A DNA stretch of 35,339 nt from Alphaproteobacteria bacterium (lineage in GTDB: Bacteria > Pseudomonadota > Alphaproteobacteria > Paracaedibacterales > CAIOTO01). A program made the translations under genes and the position numbers. The DNA lies in contig CANLGW010000007.1 in the NCBI GenBank assembly GCA_947490395.1, positions 1-35,339 on the forward strand, given 5' to 3'. Under the pieces are notes generated by a model. That model made no database searches and was not told the origin of the DNA. It saw only the letters and a list, made by a program, of their open reading frames with translations. Positions 1-9,887 of the stretch are shown here, in pieces (the stretch's first letter is position 1; each line of letters begins with the position of its first letter).

Positions 1-39
1 ACTGGTCTTTTTTTGATTTTCGTGTATTTTAGAGACATA

Positions 40-73
40 GGGTATCCATTTTAGTCGGTGAATACCCTTTTTT
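40..73 (+). terminator. Rho-independent-terminator-like hairpin for a gene upstream of the window
   Basis: GGGTAT (40-45) pairs with ATACCC (62-67), followed by TTTTTT. Confidence 0.55.
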
Positions 74-281
74 AGTATATCTTGCTTAAAATTTGAAGCG
101 TTTTCCGTAAAAGTTTAGCTCTAATTCCACTTACGCAGTAGGTCTAATGGCAATTCTCAGCTATACTTACTACTTAACAAATCCGTATAAGTGAGCGCGA
201 GTTTTACATGACTTAAATTTTTAGAAAGAATTCAGGAAACAAGAAAATCACCTAAAAAGCAAAAAAATATATTTATTCACG

Positions 282-1463
282 TTAAGATTCCATAGACGCC
301 TTAATGGCTTGAAGTTCCTCTGCTGTGATTTCTAAATCTTCTATAATATCAACATCAGCTTTACCCTTTCTAATCCATTTTAATACAATTTCACGGTTTC
401 TCTCAGCACGACCTTCCACTCGCCCTTCCACTCGCCCTTCTAACTTCTTTTTCTCCTCCATCTCTTCAAGGATCCCATTCACTTCCGCGATTTTCTTCTC
501 AAAACTCTCAAGCTCTCCTGCCATATGGACAACCTTTCTACTTAAAATATTATAAAATGAGGCGATACCCATACTGCTATCCACACCAGCCTGATGGATA
601 TTTTCAATATGTTTGTAGATTGGAATACGGGTAACACCTGTAGTTAAGGTGTCATCCTTAAACGCATAAAGCCATTGATCAAGAGAAGACGTTAATTCAC
701 TCTCAGTCTTTTTAAAATTACTAAGCATAACAAGCACAACACGGGCATCTAAATCACCTAACGGTCGCCCCGATCCATTTTCATGCAACATACGATAGGT
801 GTTAATAATCTCAGGTTCCATAACCATATACGTTGAAAACAATGCTTTTTGCTGATCAACCGGAAAACATTTATTGGTGATAACAAGGACGATCGCCGTC
901 TTAATATCACGCCAAAATTCTTTGACCCCATCATACGTCGTGCTTGCTCGTGCACGCTTTCTTGACGCTTCCGTTACTTCTTGATGAATGACTTCAGCAT
1001 CCCAATGGGCAATCAAACGACAAAACTCTGTAAAGGCTTTGGTCGCATAATCAGCACGAAAATCATTTTGCATCTCTATTAGAAAGCGTCGACCTGCGCC
1101 CGTTTCACATAAAATGTCGACAATAAAATCACGGCCTAACAATTCCTGACTTGGCAGCTCTTTATCAAGAAAACGCACATGCATAATTTCTTGCTCACCC
1201 GAAAGATTAAGAATGGTGTTAAGAAAACCGCACGCAACATGTTGATCATGAAAAGCCCGCTTAAAACCATAATCCGTACAGGGATGAACAATATCAAGAG
1301 AATCTTCTGTAAACAACGGAAACATAAAGGCTGTTGATGAAGCAGAAGCACCCACGCGAGGCAGCCCCCCTTCTCGTTCATCCGATGCACAAACAGATGT
1401 ATTTAAAGCGAATACAAACAGTAAGCTCATACGAATAACTATGCTTTGTTTAGTTTGATTCAT
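282..1463 (-). CDS. Rpn family recombination-promoting nuclease / PD-(D/E)XK nuclease family transposase-like protein with N-terminal signal peptide
   Basis: 393 aa; DYGFKRAF near the N-terminus, VDILCETGAGRRFLIEMQ nuclease core (D...ExQ), charged coiled-coil C-terminus; N-terminal RMSLLFVFALNTSVCAS resembles a Sec signal. Confidence 0.85.
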   Translation of the reverse strand: MNQTKQSIVIRMSLLFVFALNTSVCASDEREGGLPRVGASASSTAFMFPLFTEDSLDIVHPCTDYGFKRAFHDQHVACGFLNTILNLSGEQEIMHVRFLDKELPSQELLGRDFIVDILCETGAGRRFLIEMQNDFRADYATKAFTEFCRLIAHWDAEVIHQEVTEASRKRARASTTYDGVKEFWRDIKTAIVLVITNKCFPVDQQKALFSTYMVMEPEIINTYRMLHENGSGRPLGDLDARVVLVMLSNFKKTESELTSSLDQWLYAFKDDTLTTGVTRIPIYKHIENIHQAGVDSSMGIASFYNILSRKVVHMAGELESFEKKIAEVNGILEEMEEKKKLEGRVEGRVEGRAERNREIVLKWIRKGKADVDIIEDLEITAEELQAIKASMES

Positions 1464-1683
1464 TTTACACGATACCTTCTGTTAATTTTATTGGCTCTAA
1501 GCGTACATAACGACTTCATTTATTTAAAATAAATCGAGATCAATCATCTTGAAATTATGTTAATGAGCTTACTTAGAGTGATACTACACCTTATTTTTCG
1601 CATAAAATAGTTTAATCATATCCTTTATTGCACAAACATTAATTCATATTATAACCTTTACATAACTTGAATCATTATAATTT

Positions 1684-2466
1684 TTATCGACTCACCCAAC
1701 CGCCGTCCATTGTCATAGCGCTACCTGTAATTTGTGATGCAGCATCTCCGCTTAAAAATAAAGCAAAAGCCGCTAAATCTTCAGGTTTCACAAATGCCAT
1801 AGATGGTTGCTTTTCTTGCAAAAGATCATACTGTGCTTCGGAGAGGCTAATACCCATTTTTTCGGCTTTTTCATCAATTTGCTTTTGAACAAGTGGCGTC
1901 AACACCCACCCAGGACAAATAGCATTACAGGTAATATTGTCCGTTGCCGTTTCAAGCGCAACCACTTTTGTTAAACCAATGACACCATGCTTTGCCGCCA
2001 CATATGCCGATTTCTGCACAGACGCCACAAGCCCATGAGCAGAGGCAATGTTAATAATACGCCCCCACCCTTTTTGCCGCATAGCCGGCAACGCATGTCG
2101 AATGGTATGAAAAGCAGACGATAAACCAAGTGATAGAATAATATCCCATTTTTCAACAGGAAAAGATTCAATGGGGCTTACATGCTGAATACACGCATTA
2201 TTCACCAAAACATCAACAGAACCAAAGCGTTCAATCGAACGTTTCATCATGATCTCGATTGCATCAGAGTCTGCCATATTAGCGCATTCATAAACAACCG
2301 TACCACGCGTTTTTCTTGACATTTCATCCAAAATCATGTTTACTTCCTCTATCAATTCAATCCCGTTTAGAATGATGTTAGCGTTCTGAGCAGCGAATCC
2401 TTCGGCAATAGCGCGGCCTATGCCACTTGTGGATCCTGTTATTAAAACCGTCTTATTCCTAAACAT
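1684..2466 (-). CDS. bdhA: 3-hydroxybutyrate dehydrogenase (SDR family)
   Basis: TGSTSGIGRAIAEG, NNA motif, YVAAKH active site, CPGWVLTPLVQKQI typical of BdhA. Confidence 0.85.
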   Translation of the reverse strand: MFRNKTVLITGSTSGIGRAIAEGFAAQNANIILNGIELIEEVNMILDEMSRKTRGTVVYECANMADSDAIEIMMKRSIERFGSVDVLVNNACIQHVSPIESFPVEKWDIILSLGLSSAFHTIRHALPAMRQKGWGRIINIASAHGLVASVQKSAYVAAKHGVIGLTKVVALETATDNITCNAICPGWVLTPLVQKQIDEKAEKMGISLSEAQYDLLQEKQPSMAFVKPEDLAAFALFLSGDAASQITGSAMTMDGGWVSR

Positions 2467-2548
2467 AATTTTTCTCCATTAGTAAATTAAAACAATACAC
2501 CTTCACGATTGCTGCCAAGTATACCGTGTAAAGATTAATTTTTTAGAA

Positions 2549-3820
2549 ATGGTTAACAAAAAAATGCAAACAAAAAAGTTAAAAACACCTATCCCCTTAT
2601 CAATTTGGGCCATTGGTTTTGCAAGCTGCCTACTTAACATATCATCTGCGCTTGTTTTTTCACTATCAGGTATCTATCTCTATGGACAGGGCGTTGGCAT
2701 TCAGTGGATTTCAACACTTGAGCATATCGTGGATGGTATCGCCTATATAATGAAAGTTTTTTCAGGGCTCATCAGTGACTATTTCAGACGCCGCAAACTC
2801 ATTATGATGATTGGATTTGGCATGGGGATGTTTTCACGACCTATTTTAGCCTTTTCGGTAACATTCTTTGCTGTAGGTATGGCCTATACGATTATCTTTC
2901 TTTCACGCGTTTTAGAACGCATTGGTAATGGTACACAAGCAACACCACGCGATGCCTTAGTTGCCGACCTTTCACCTGATGACATCAAAGGGGAATGTTT
3001 TGGTCTACGCACAGCGCTTTCAAATGCGGGATCCTTTATTGGCGCAGGACTTGGTATTCTTGCCATGTACTGGACAGCGAATAACTATCAACAAATTTTT
3101 TGGATGGCGTGCATACCCTCTGTTCTTGCTTTTATCATTTTAGGAGTCTTTGTAAGAGATTCAAAATTAAAACCAGAAGAAATGGAAAATCAAACAAAAC
3201 CAAAACGCCATCCTTTACATATGAGTGATATGCTGCGTCTTGGTAAACCATTTTGGCTTTTGATGATCGTTGTCACTGTCTTCATGCTTGCCCGTGTAAG
3301 TGAATCACTTTTAAGTTTACATGCCCACAAAAATTTTGCTTTACCAGAGCAATGGGTTCCAATGGTTGTCCTTATTTATAACGCGGCCAATTCTCTTACA
3401 GGATACCCAATTGGTCGTTTTTCTGACCATATGCCACGCCATTATATTTTAGCTTTCGGCTGCCTTTGCCTTGTGATATCTGATGTCCTTCTTGCGTTTG
3501 CACCTAACCTCACTGTTGCCCTTATTGGTGTAGCCGTTTGGGGTGTTCAAGTTGGCATCACACAAAGTATGTTCTTAGCACTCATCGCGGACTATGTACC
3601 AGCAGACCTTCGTGGAACAGCTTTTGGTCTATTTTATCTATTTAGCGCAGGATCCATTATGCTTGCGGGGATCTTCGGTGGCATAATCGCTGATCGTTTT
3701 TCCATTTCAGTAATGTATCTTGCAAGTGGATGTATTGCCTCCTTATCCGTTGGTATTTTAATCCTCACCTATAACCTTACCAAACGGGATAAGGCAAAAA
3801 TTACAAAGGTTTCATATTAA
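2549..3820 (+). CDS. MFS transporter
   Basis: 423 aa with about 12 hydrophobic segments; SDYFRRRK and GRFSDHMPRHY loop motifs; divergent from bdhA. Confidence 0.85.
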   Translation: MVNKKMQTKKLKTPIPLSIWAIGFASCLLNISSALVFSLSGIYLYGQGVGIQWISTLEHIVDGIAYIMKVFSGLISDYFRRRKLIMMIGFGMGMFSRPILAFSVTFFAVGMAYTIIFLSRVLERIGNGTQATPRDALVADLSPDDIKGECFGLRTALSNAGSFIGAGLGILAMYWTANNYQQIFWMACIPSVLAFIILGVFVRDSKLKPEEMENQTKPKRHPLHMSDMLRLGKPFWLLMIVVTVFMLARVSESLLSLHAHKNFALPEQWVPMVVLIYNAANSLTGYPIGRFSDHMPRHYILAFGCLCLVISDVLLAFAPNLTVALIGVAVWGVQVGITQSMFLALIADYVPADLRGTAFGLFYLFSAGSIMLAGIFGGIIADRFSISVMYLASGCIASLSVGILILTYNLTKRDKAKITKVSY

Positions 3821-3927
3821 AAATCATAAAGACATCGTTTTTACGATCATCCAAAACTTGACTTTACTTATATAACATGGCATTATTCAATCAAAGTTTA
3901 TCATCAACGCATTGAAAAGGATTTTTC

Positions 3928-4203
3928 ATGGCATCTCATAAGTCTGCAGAAAAGTGTATTCGCAAAACAGCACGTCAGACCCTCGTTAATAAAAACCGCG
4001 TTTCACGCATTCGTACAGAAGTTCGTAAAATTGAACGTATGCTTGATGCACCACAAACACAAAGTGCTGCTGACGTTAAGGCGGCTCTTGTTTCAGCTGA
4101 AAGCCAACTCATGCGCGGCGTTAATAAAGGCGTTGTTCATAAAAATACAGCGGCTCGTAAAGTATCACGTTTGGCAAAACGCGTAAAGGCGCTTGCACAG
4201 TAA
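3928..4203 (+). CDS. rpsT: 30S ribosomal protein S20
   Basis: MASHKSAEKCIRKTARQTLVNKNRVSRIRT...KGVVHKNTAARKVSRLAKRVK. Confidence 0.95.
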   Translation: MASHKSAEKCIRKTARQTLVNKNRVSRIRTEVRKIERMLDAPQTQSAADVKAALVSAESQLMRGVNKGVVHKNTAARKVSRLAKRVKALAQ

Positions 4204-4236
4204 ATACGTGCTATAATAATCGGAAGAGTTTATTTG

Positions 4237-4265
4237 AAAAACCCTGGCGTATGCTGGGGTTTTTT
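4237..4265 (+). terminator. rpsT Rho-independent terminator
   Basis: AAAAACCC (4237-4244) pairs with GGGTTTTT (4257-4264), T-run. Confidence 0.75.
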
Positions 4266-4288
4266 CATTAACAAACATGTATCAGGTA

Positions 4289-4339
4289 TTGACATCACCT
4301 TCTGAAAGTAATATTACTACTAATAGAAGTATTACTACT
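4289..4339 (+). promoter_or_regulatory. Candidate autoregulated promoter/operator of the AbrB-PIN operon
   Basis: TTGACA at 4289-4294, 17-nt spacer, TATTAC at 4312; perfect palindrome AGTAATATTACT 4307-4318; direct repeat TATTACTACT at 4312-4321 and 4330-4339. Confidence 0.55.
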
Positions 4340-4350
4340 GGGAATATATT

Positions 4351-4575
4351 ATGCATATCACAACAAAAGGTCAAGTAACTATTCCTCAATCCATTCGTGA
4401 TAAATTTGGATTTCTTCCCCATACAGAAGTTGAATTTATCGAAGATGGTGGCAATATTATTTTACGTAAAGTTGCAAGTGGTTCGACTATGGCTAAAAAA
4501 ATGCTGAATCAAATGCGCGGGCGTTATGCAGTGACGTTATCTACGGATGAAATTATGCAGTTGACGCGTAGTTAA
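4351..4575 (+). CDS. AbrB/SpoVT-family antitoxin
   Basis: MHITTKGQVTIPQSIRDKFGFLPHTEVEFIEDGGNIILRK is the canonical swapped-hairpin AbrB motif. Confidence 0.9.
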   Translation: MHITTKGQVTIPQSIRDKFGFLPHTEVEFIEDGGNIILRKVASGSTMAKKMLNQMRGRYAVTLSTDEIMQLTRS

Positions 4576-4622
4576 TACAATAAATAATTATTGCGCAATC
4601 AATTCATATAATAGATAAATAT

Positions 4623-5030
4623 ATGTCAAATTATGCACTTATTGATAGTAATGTTATTCTAGACATTCTAACGAACGATCCTAATTGGGCACAATGGTCT
4701 ATAAATACACTTGAATACTACAGTGATTATGTCGAGCTCGCAATTAATCCCATTATATATGCTGAGCTTTCCATCGATTTTCAAAACATTGAGGACTTGG
4801 ATGAAGCTCTTATATTATTCAAACGATTGCCTTTACCATTTGAAGCAGGTTTTTTAGCAGGTAAAGCCTTTCTAAATTATAGAAAGAATCAGGGCGAAAG
4901 AAAATCAACCCTGCCAGTTTTTTATATTGGCGCCCATGCAGCTATTTCCAATCTTTCACTAATCACACGCGATAAAATGTATAAGACATATTTCCCAACA
5001 CTCAATCTCATCTCACCCGAAAGATATTAA
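4623..5030 (+). CDS. VapC-like PIN domain protein (toxin)
   Basis: ALIDSNVILDI, YAELS, FYIGAHAAISNLSLITRDKMYKTYFPTLNLISPE; immediately follows the AbrB antitoxin. Confidence 0.88.
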   Translation: MSNYALIDSNVILDILTNDPNWAQWSINTLEYYSDYVELAINPIIYAELSIDFQNIEDLDEALILFKRLPLPFEAGFLAGKAFLNYRKNQGERKSTLPVFYIGAHAAISNLSLITRDKMYKTYFPTLNLISPERY

Positions 5031-5055
5031 GCGCGAGTAATTAACTAAAAATACC

Positions 5056-6336
5056 TTACTTCTGTTCAAAAACGCCAACGACTTCAATATGGGGCGACCA
5101 GGCAAATTGATCAATACCATGAACCTTTTTAATCTTAAAATTTCCGTCCGTTAAAATACGCGCATCCCGTGCAAACGTTTCAGGATTACATGATACATAC
5201 ATAATTTGTTTTGCATTTGTGGTTGCCATAAGGTTACTTTGCGCCTCCGCCCCCGCGCGCGGCGGGTCAATGACTAGCACATCAAAACGCGAAAGTTCGT
5301 CTCTCGTCAATGGATTTGCAAACAAGTCACGAAGATGTAAATGAATTGAATGCTCTGCATTCGCAGATGCTGTTTGCAAAGCCCCCAGGGCGGCGCGATC
5401 AAACTCATACCCAAAAACAGGCGCCCGCGTTGCAAGGGGGAGGCTTAACGTGCCACGCCCACAAAACAAATCAGCAATATGCGCTGCATCAGGCAGCAAT
5501 TCGGCCAGCACATAGTCAGCTAAATGTTGATCAGCCTCGATCGTTGCCTGCAAAAAACTATACGCATCAACAGCAACATCAATTCCACTAAATTGCACAA
5601 CAGGATTTGCACGCTGATAAATAACATCATGCGTTTTACGATAACGAAACGTAAACCTGGCCACATCCATCGATTCCGCAAACAATTTTAAAATCCCTCG
5701 CTTTTCTTCATCCAAGGTTGCAATCCCTTGCACTTCTAAACTGACATCAACCCCTACATGACTGAGGGTGAAAAAGAGTTTTGCTTTTTGAAAGGGCTCA
5801 AGCACCACCAATAAGGCTTCGCGTAGAGGCGCTAACAGGCGCGTTAATGCAGGATCCATTGTATGACATTCAAATACATTTATAATTTGATGGGATCGAA
5901 ACCGATGAAACCCAAGAAAAATATCATTCTCCTTTCGTATGGCATCCAAATTCGCACGGCGTCGTTTACCAAAAGGTAGAACCGTAATTCCATCAACCAC
6001 ATATGGATCCAGCCCATGTTTATTAAGGGCATTTGTGATTTGTGCCTGTTTGAATTCACGGTACATTGATGGACTCATATGTTGTAACATACACCCACCG
6101 CACTGCATGAAATGTTTACACACAGGTTCAACACGGTCATTATTTGCTGTTAAATGCTCCACCGCCCAATATTTCTTTTTCTTTTTAAATGTATGACATT
6201 CAAATTTAACTTTCTCACCAGGCAGCACAAACGGAATATGAATATTCTTTCCTTCGTCATCAAAAGCAATGCCTTCACCATCGCTGTTCAGACTAAAAAC
6301 TGTTGTTTGACCATTTGTTATATTCATGCTTTGCAC
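5056..6336 (-). CDS. Class I SAM-dependent RNA uracil-5-methyltransferase (TrmA/RlmD family)
   Basis: TRAM-like N-terminus, CKHFMQCGGC Fe-S cysteines, DLFCGRGTLSLPLA, DPPRAGA, SCNPETFARDA. Confidence 0.9.
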   Translation of the reverse strand: MQSMNITNGQTTVFSLNSDGEGIAFDDEGKNIHIPFVLPGEKVKFECHTFKKKKKYWAVEHLTANNDRVEPVCKHFMQCGGCMLQHMSPSMYREFKQAQITNALNKHGLDPYVVDGITVLPFGKRRRANLDAIRKENDIFLGFHRFRSHQIINVFECHTMDPALTRLLAPLREALLVVLEPFQKAKLFFTLSHVGVDVSLEVQGIATLDEEKRGILKLFAESMDVARFTFRYRKTHDVIYQRANPVVQFSGIDVAVDAYSFLQATIEADQHLADYVLAELLPDAAHIADLFCGRGTLSLPLATRAPVFGYEFDRAALGALQTASANAEHSIHLHLRDLFANPLTRDELSRFDVLVIDPPRAGAEAQSNLMATTNAKQIMYVSCNPETFARDARILTDGNFKIKKVHGIDQFAWSPHIEVVGVFEQK

Positions 6337-6401
6337 CTTGTCAATCCTGTGGTTATAATAGGGGTGTCATTTAGATCATTTATTCTTACCATACAAATTT
6401 T

Positions 6402-7085
6402 ATGTTGTCTCTTTCTCTTTCCCATGTATACGGTAATAACACCGTTCTACGGGATATTAATCTTACGTTCCCAAAGGGATCTTTTACCGCCCTTGTTGGA
6501 CCAAACGGAGCGGGGAAAAGTACATTACTTAAACTATGCGCAAATGTACTCAGACCATCGCACGGACACATTACATTTGATCGCACGGCAAAACGTGCGT
6601 ATTTACCACAACATAACCATCTTGACCATCATTTTCCCCTCAGCGTATGCGATGTAGCTGCTATGGGATTTTGGCCAAAAGTAGGCTTATATCAAAAGCT
6701 ATCGACGGATGATTGGGATCGTCTGCATCATGCACTTGCCATTGTTGGTCTTAGTGGTTTTGAAAAACGTTCTATCGGTATATTAAGTGGTGGGCAATTT
6801 CAACGACTACTATTTGCACGCCTTTGGCTGCAAGAAGCTGATCTTCTGATTCTCGACGAACCATTTTCGGCAATCGATCAACCAACGACAGAAGATCTAC
6901 TGTCCCTACTCCAACAATGGTTTCAGGAAGGCAAAACAATTCTCACCGTCATTCATCAATTAAGATTGGCCGAAATGTATATTCCAAAAACCATTATTTT
7001 AAATCATTCTGTCATTGCTGAAGGGGATAGCAAAATTATTTTAAATGATGCCCAAATCATTCGAAAGGCCTATGATGCATTATGA
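6402..7085 (+). CDS. znuC: Zinc/manganese-type ABC transporter ATP-binding protein
   Basis: Walker A GPNGAGKST, signature LSGGQFQR, Walker B LLILDEP; overlaps a ZnuB-type permease. Confidence 0.8.
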   Translation: MLSLSLSHVYGNNTVLRDINLTFPKGSFTALVGPNGAGKSTLLKLCANVLRPSHGHITFDRTAKRAYLPQHNHLDHHFPLSVCDVAAMGFWPKVGLYQKLSTDDWDRLHHALAIVGLSGFEKRSIGILSGGQFQRLLFARLWLQEADLLILDEPFSAIDQPTTEDLLSLLQQWFQEGKTILTVIHQLRLAEMYIPKTIILNHSVIAEGDSKIILNDAQIIRKAYDAL

Positions 7086-7948
7086 TTGATGTTTTAAAGG
7101 CTCTTTTTATCAGCCCAATTGCTGATTATGTTTTTATGCAACGCGCACTTGCAGCATGCATACTTTTATCATTTATTTGTCCCGTTCTTGGCGTCATATT
7201 ACTCCTCAAACGGATGAGCCTTATGGGGGAAGCCCTGTCACATGGGATTTTGCCAGGTATTGCGATAGCCTTTTTTGTATGGGGGATATGGTTACCAGGT
7301 TTTACGATCGGTGGAATTATAGCGGGACTCATGATTGCTGGGTTCAGCGTCTGTGTAAGTCAAAAAACAAAACTTCCTCAGGATGCCAGCTTTAGTGGTT
7401 TTTATTTGATGGCACTCGCACTTGGTGTTTTGCTGATTTCAAAGGCTGGCGGAGCCATGAATATCATGCATCTACTTTTTGGGTCAGTCCTTGGTGTCAA
7501 CACACCAGCTCTCCTAACAATTGCTCTTTTATCCTTACTATCTGGGATTATACTACGCATTATCTTTAGACCACTTGTTTATCAATGTTTTGATCCATTA
7601 TTTATGCAATCGGTTGGCTGTGGCAGTAATCGTTATACGGTTATTTTTATTGCACTTGTCGTAGTAAACCTTGTGTCAGCGTGTCAAGCCCTTGGTACAC
7701 TTATGGCACTAGGTCTTATGATGATCCCAGCCATTACGGCGCGTCTTTTATGTCAAAATTTAAAAGACACACTCATCGTTTCTGTCTTAATATCAATAAC
7801 ATCAAGCTATCTAGGATTGTTGCTATCCTATCATGCAGCTTTACCTACGGGGCCTACTATTATTCTAGTAGCATCGTTTTTTTATTGCGTAACGTTAATG
7901 TATATATTAATAATCATTTCTGCACCTTATCAATTTTTTAAAAAATAA
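7082..7948 (+). CDS. znuB: Zinc/manganese-type ABC transporter permease (ABC-3 family)
   Basis: RALAACILLSFICPVLGVILLLKRMSLMGEALSHGILPGIA; 4-nt overlap with the ATPase gene. Confidence 0.85.
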   Translation: MIDVLKALFISPIADYVFMQRALAACILLSFICPVLGVILLLKRMSLMGEALSHGILPGIAIAFFVWGIWLPGFTIGGIIAGLMIAGFSVCVSQKTKLPQDASFSGFYLMALALGVLLISKAGGAMNIMHLLFGSVLGVNTPALLTIALLSLLSGIILRIIFRPLVYQCFDPLFMQSVGCGSNRYTVIFIALVVVNLVSACQALGTLMALGLMMIPAITARLLCQNLKDTLIVSVLISITSSYLGLLLSYHAALPTGPTIILVASFFYCVTLMYILIIISAPYQFFKK

Positions 7949-7994
7949 AATAAGCTTAGGAGGCGTATTATAACTAAAAAATACGGCTCTCTCG

Positions 7995-9167
7995 CTAACG
8001 ATCAATCTCGCCAAAAACAATGTCCATTGACCCAATGATTGCTACAACATCAGCAAGCATATGCCCTTTCGCTAAAAAATCAGTCATCTGTAAAAAGGCA
8101 AAACCAGGTGTACGAATTTTACATCGATAAGGCTTATTTGTCCCATCAGCCACAAGATATACACCAAACTCACCCTTTGGGGCTTCAACAGCTGTATAGA
8201 CCTCGCCAGCAGGTACGTGAAACCCTTCTGTGTATAATTTAAAATGATGAATAAGTGCTTCCATTGAATGCTTCATCAAATCACGTTTAGGGGGTACAAT
8301 TTTCACATTATTAGCAAGAACAGCACCTTTTGGCATATGTGTCAGGCACTGACGAATTAAACGCAAACTTTGCCGCATCTCTTCAACGCGCACTAAATAG
8401 CGATCATAACAATCACCGTTTCGACCAATAGGCACTTCAAAATCAAGCTGGTCATATATTTCATACGGCTGAGATTTCCGCAAATCCCACGGAACGGAAC
8501 TGGCGCGCAACATCGGGCCTGACAGACCCCAATTCAAAGCATCCTCTGGTGAAATAATACCAATATCAACTGTACGTTGTTTAAAAATACGATTATCCGT
8601 TAGCATTGTTTCAATATCATCGATAACATTTGGAAATCGTGTAATAAAAGCATCAATATCTGCGAGTAATCCATCAGGCAAATCTTGATGCACACCACCT
8701 GGTCTTATATAGGCTGCATGAAGACGTGCTCCACAAACCTGCTCATAAAAGCCCATCAATACTTCCCTTTCTTCAAATGCCCATAAAAAGGGCGTCATTG
8801 CCCCTACGTCTAAAGCAAATGTTGAAATATTAAGCAAATGATTCGCAATGCGCGTTAATTCGGAAAACAAAACACGAATATATTGCGCACGAATAGGGAC
8901 TGATTGTTTAAGCAATTTTTCAATGCCTAACACAAAGGCATGTTCCTGATTCATTGGTGATACATAATCAAGGCGGTCAAAATAAGGAATGGCCTGTAGA
9001 TATGTTTTATTCTCAATAAGCTTTTCTGTACCACGATGCAAAAAACCAATATGAGGATCAGCACGTTGCACAACTTCACCTTCTAACTCCATCACAAGCC
9101 GAAGAACACCATGGGCAGCTGGATGTTGCGGACCAAAATTAAGTGTGTACGTTTGCTCCCGTGCCAT
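7995..9167 (-). CDS. nuoD: NADH-quinone oxidoreductase subunit D
   Basis: [23 protein letters not shown] ... [21 protein letters not shown] ... IVFGEIDR. Confidence 0.96.
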   Translation of the reverse strand: MAREQTYTLNFGPQHPAAHGVLRLVMELEGEVVQRADPHIGFLHRGTEKLIENKTYLQAIPYFDRLDYVSPMNQEHAFVLGIEKLLKQSVPIRAQYIRVLFSELTRIANHLLNISTFALDVGAMTPFLWAFEEREVLMGFYEQVCGARLHAAYIRPGGVHQDLPDGLLADIDAFITRFPNVIDDIETMLTDNRIFKQRTVDIGIISPEDALNWGLSGPMLRASSVPWDLRKSQPYEIYDQLDFEVPIGRNGDCYDRYLVRVEEMRQSLRLIRQCLTHMPKGAVLANNVKIVPPKRDLMKHSMEALIHHFKLYTEGFHVPAGEVYTAVEAPKGEFGVYLVADGTNKPYRCKIRTPGFAFLQMTDFLAKGHMLADVVAIIGSMDIVFGEIDR

Positions 9168-9177
9168 TATAATTCCT

Positions 9178-9786
9178 TTAATCTTTACTATTAATTATTC
9201 GCATATCTTTGCCTGACGTCATACCTTCCCATGGACTTAAAAAATCAAAAGTTCGGTACTCTTGTTGCAAATGAACGGGCTCGTAGATAACACGTTTTTC
9301 TTTTTCGCAATAACGAACCTGTGTGTAACCCGATAAAGGAAAATCCTTTCGAAGTGGATGCCCCGAAAAATTATAATCCGTTAAAATACGACGCAAATCA
9401 TTATGTTCAGCAAAGGTAATGCCAAATAAATCCCAAATTTCACGTTCATACCAGTTTGCACAAGCATAAACGTGCGTACACGTTGGCACAGATGCCCCTT
9501 CTTGAACGGCCACTTTTACCCGAAGACGTATATTCTCAGCTAAACTCAACAAATGATACACAACCTCAAACCGTTGAAGACGTGATGGATAATCAACGGC
9601 AGTAATATCAATAAGTTGCTTAAAATCACATGTGCGATGGTTGCTTAAAATAGTGAGCGTTCGTACAATTGACGCTGGATAGACGTGCAACGTCGCCTCA
9701 TTTAATTCATAAACGATTTGAATTAAATCAGGACCTAAACTTTCAATTAATATCATTGATAACTGATTAAATCGTTCACTATCCAT
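9178..9786 (-). CDS. nuoC: NADH-quinone oxidoreductase subunit C
   Basis: [49 protein letters not shown]. Confidence 0.95.
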   Translation of the reverse strand: MDSERFNQLSMILIESLGPDLIQIVYELNEATLHVYPASIVRTLTILSNHRTCDFKQLIDITAVDYPSRLQRFEVVYHLLSLAENIRLRVKVAVQEGASVPTCTHVYACANWYEREIWDLFGITFAEHNDLRRILTDYNFSGHPLRKDFPLSGYTQVRYCEKEKRVIYEPVHLQQEYRTFDFLSPWEGMTSGKDMRIINSKD

Positions 9787-9887
9787 TGAAAAATTCCATT
9801 TATTAAGGGACGCAAAAGCATCTCATAGTAACATATCATAAGGTAATACAATGTGCCCACTTAAATAAGCAGGCACATGTCTCCCGC

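Noticed and set aside
6316-6370. Possible Zur box (GTTATAATA) upstream of the zinc-type transporter
   Set aside because: Only a half-site; no matching inverted half to make the dyad expected of Zur sites.
6154-6657. 167-aa plus-strand ORF spanning the methyltransferase start and the ABC ATPase
   Set aside because: Overlaps two strongly supported genes in other frames; no recognisable domain.
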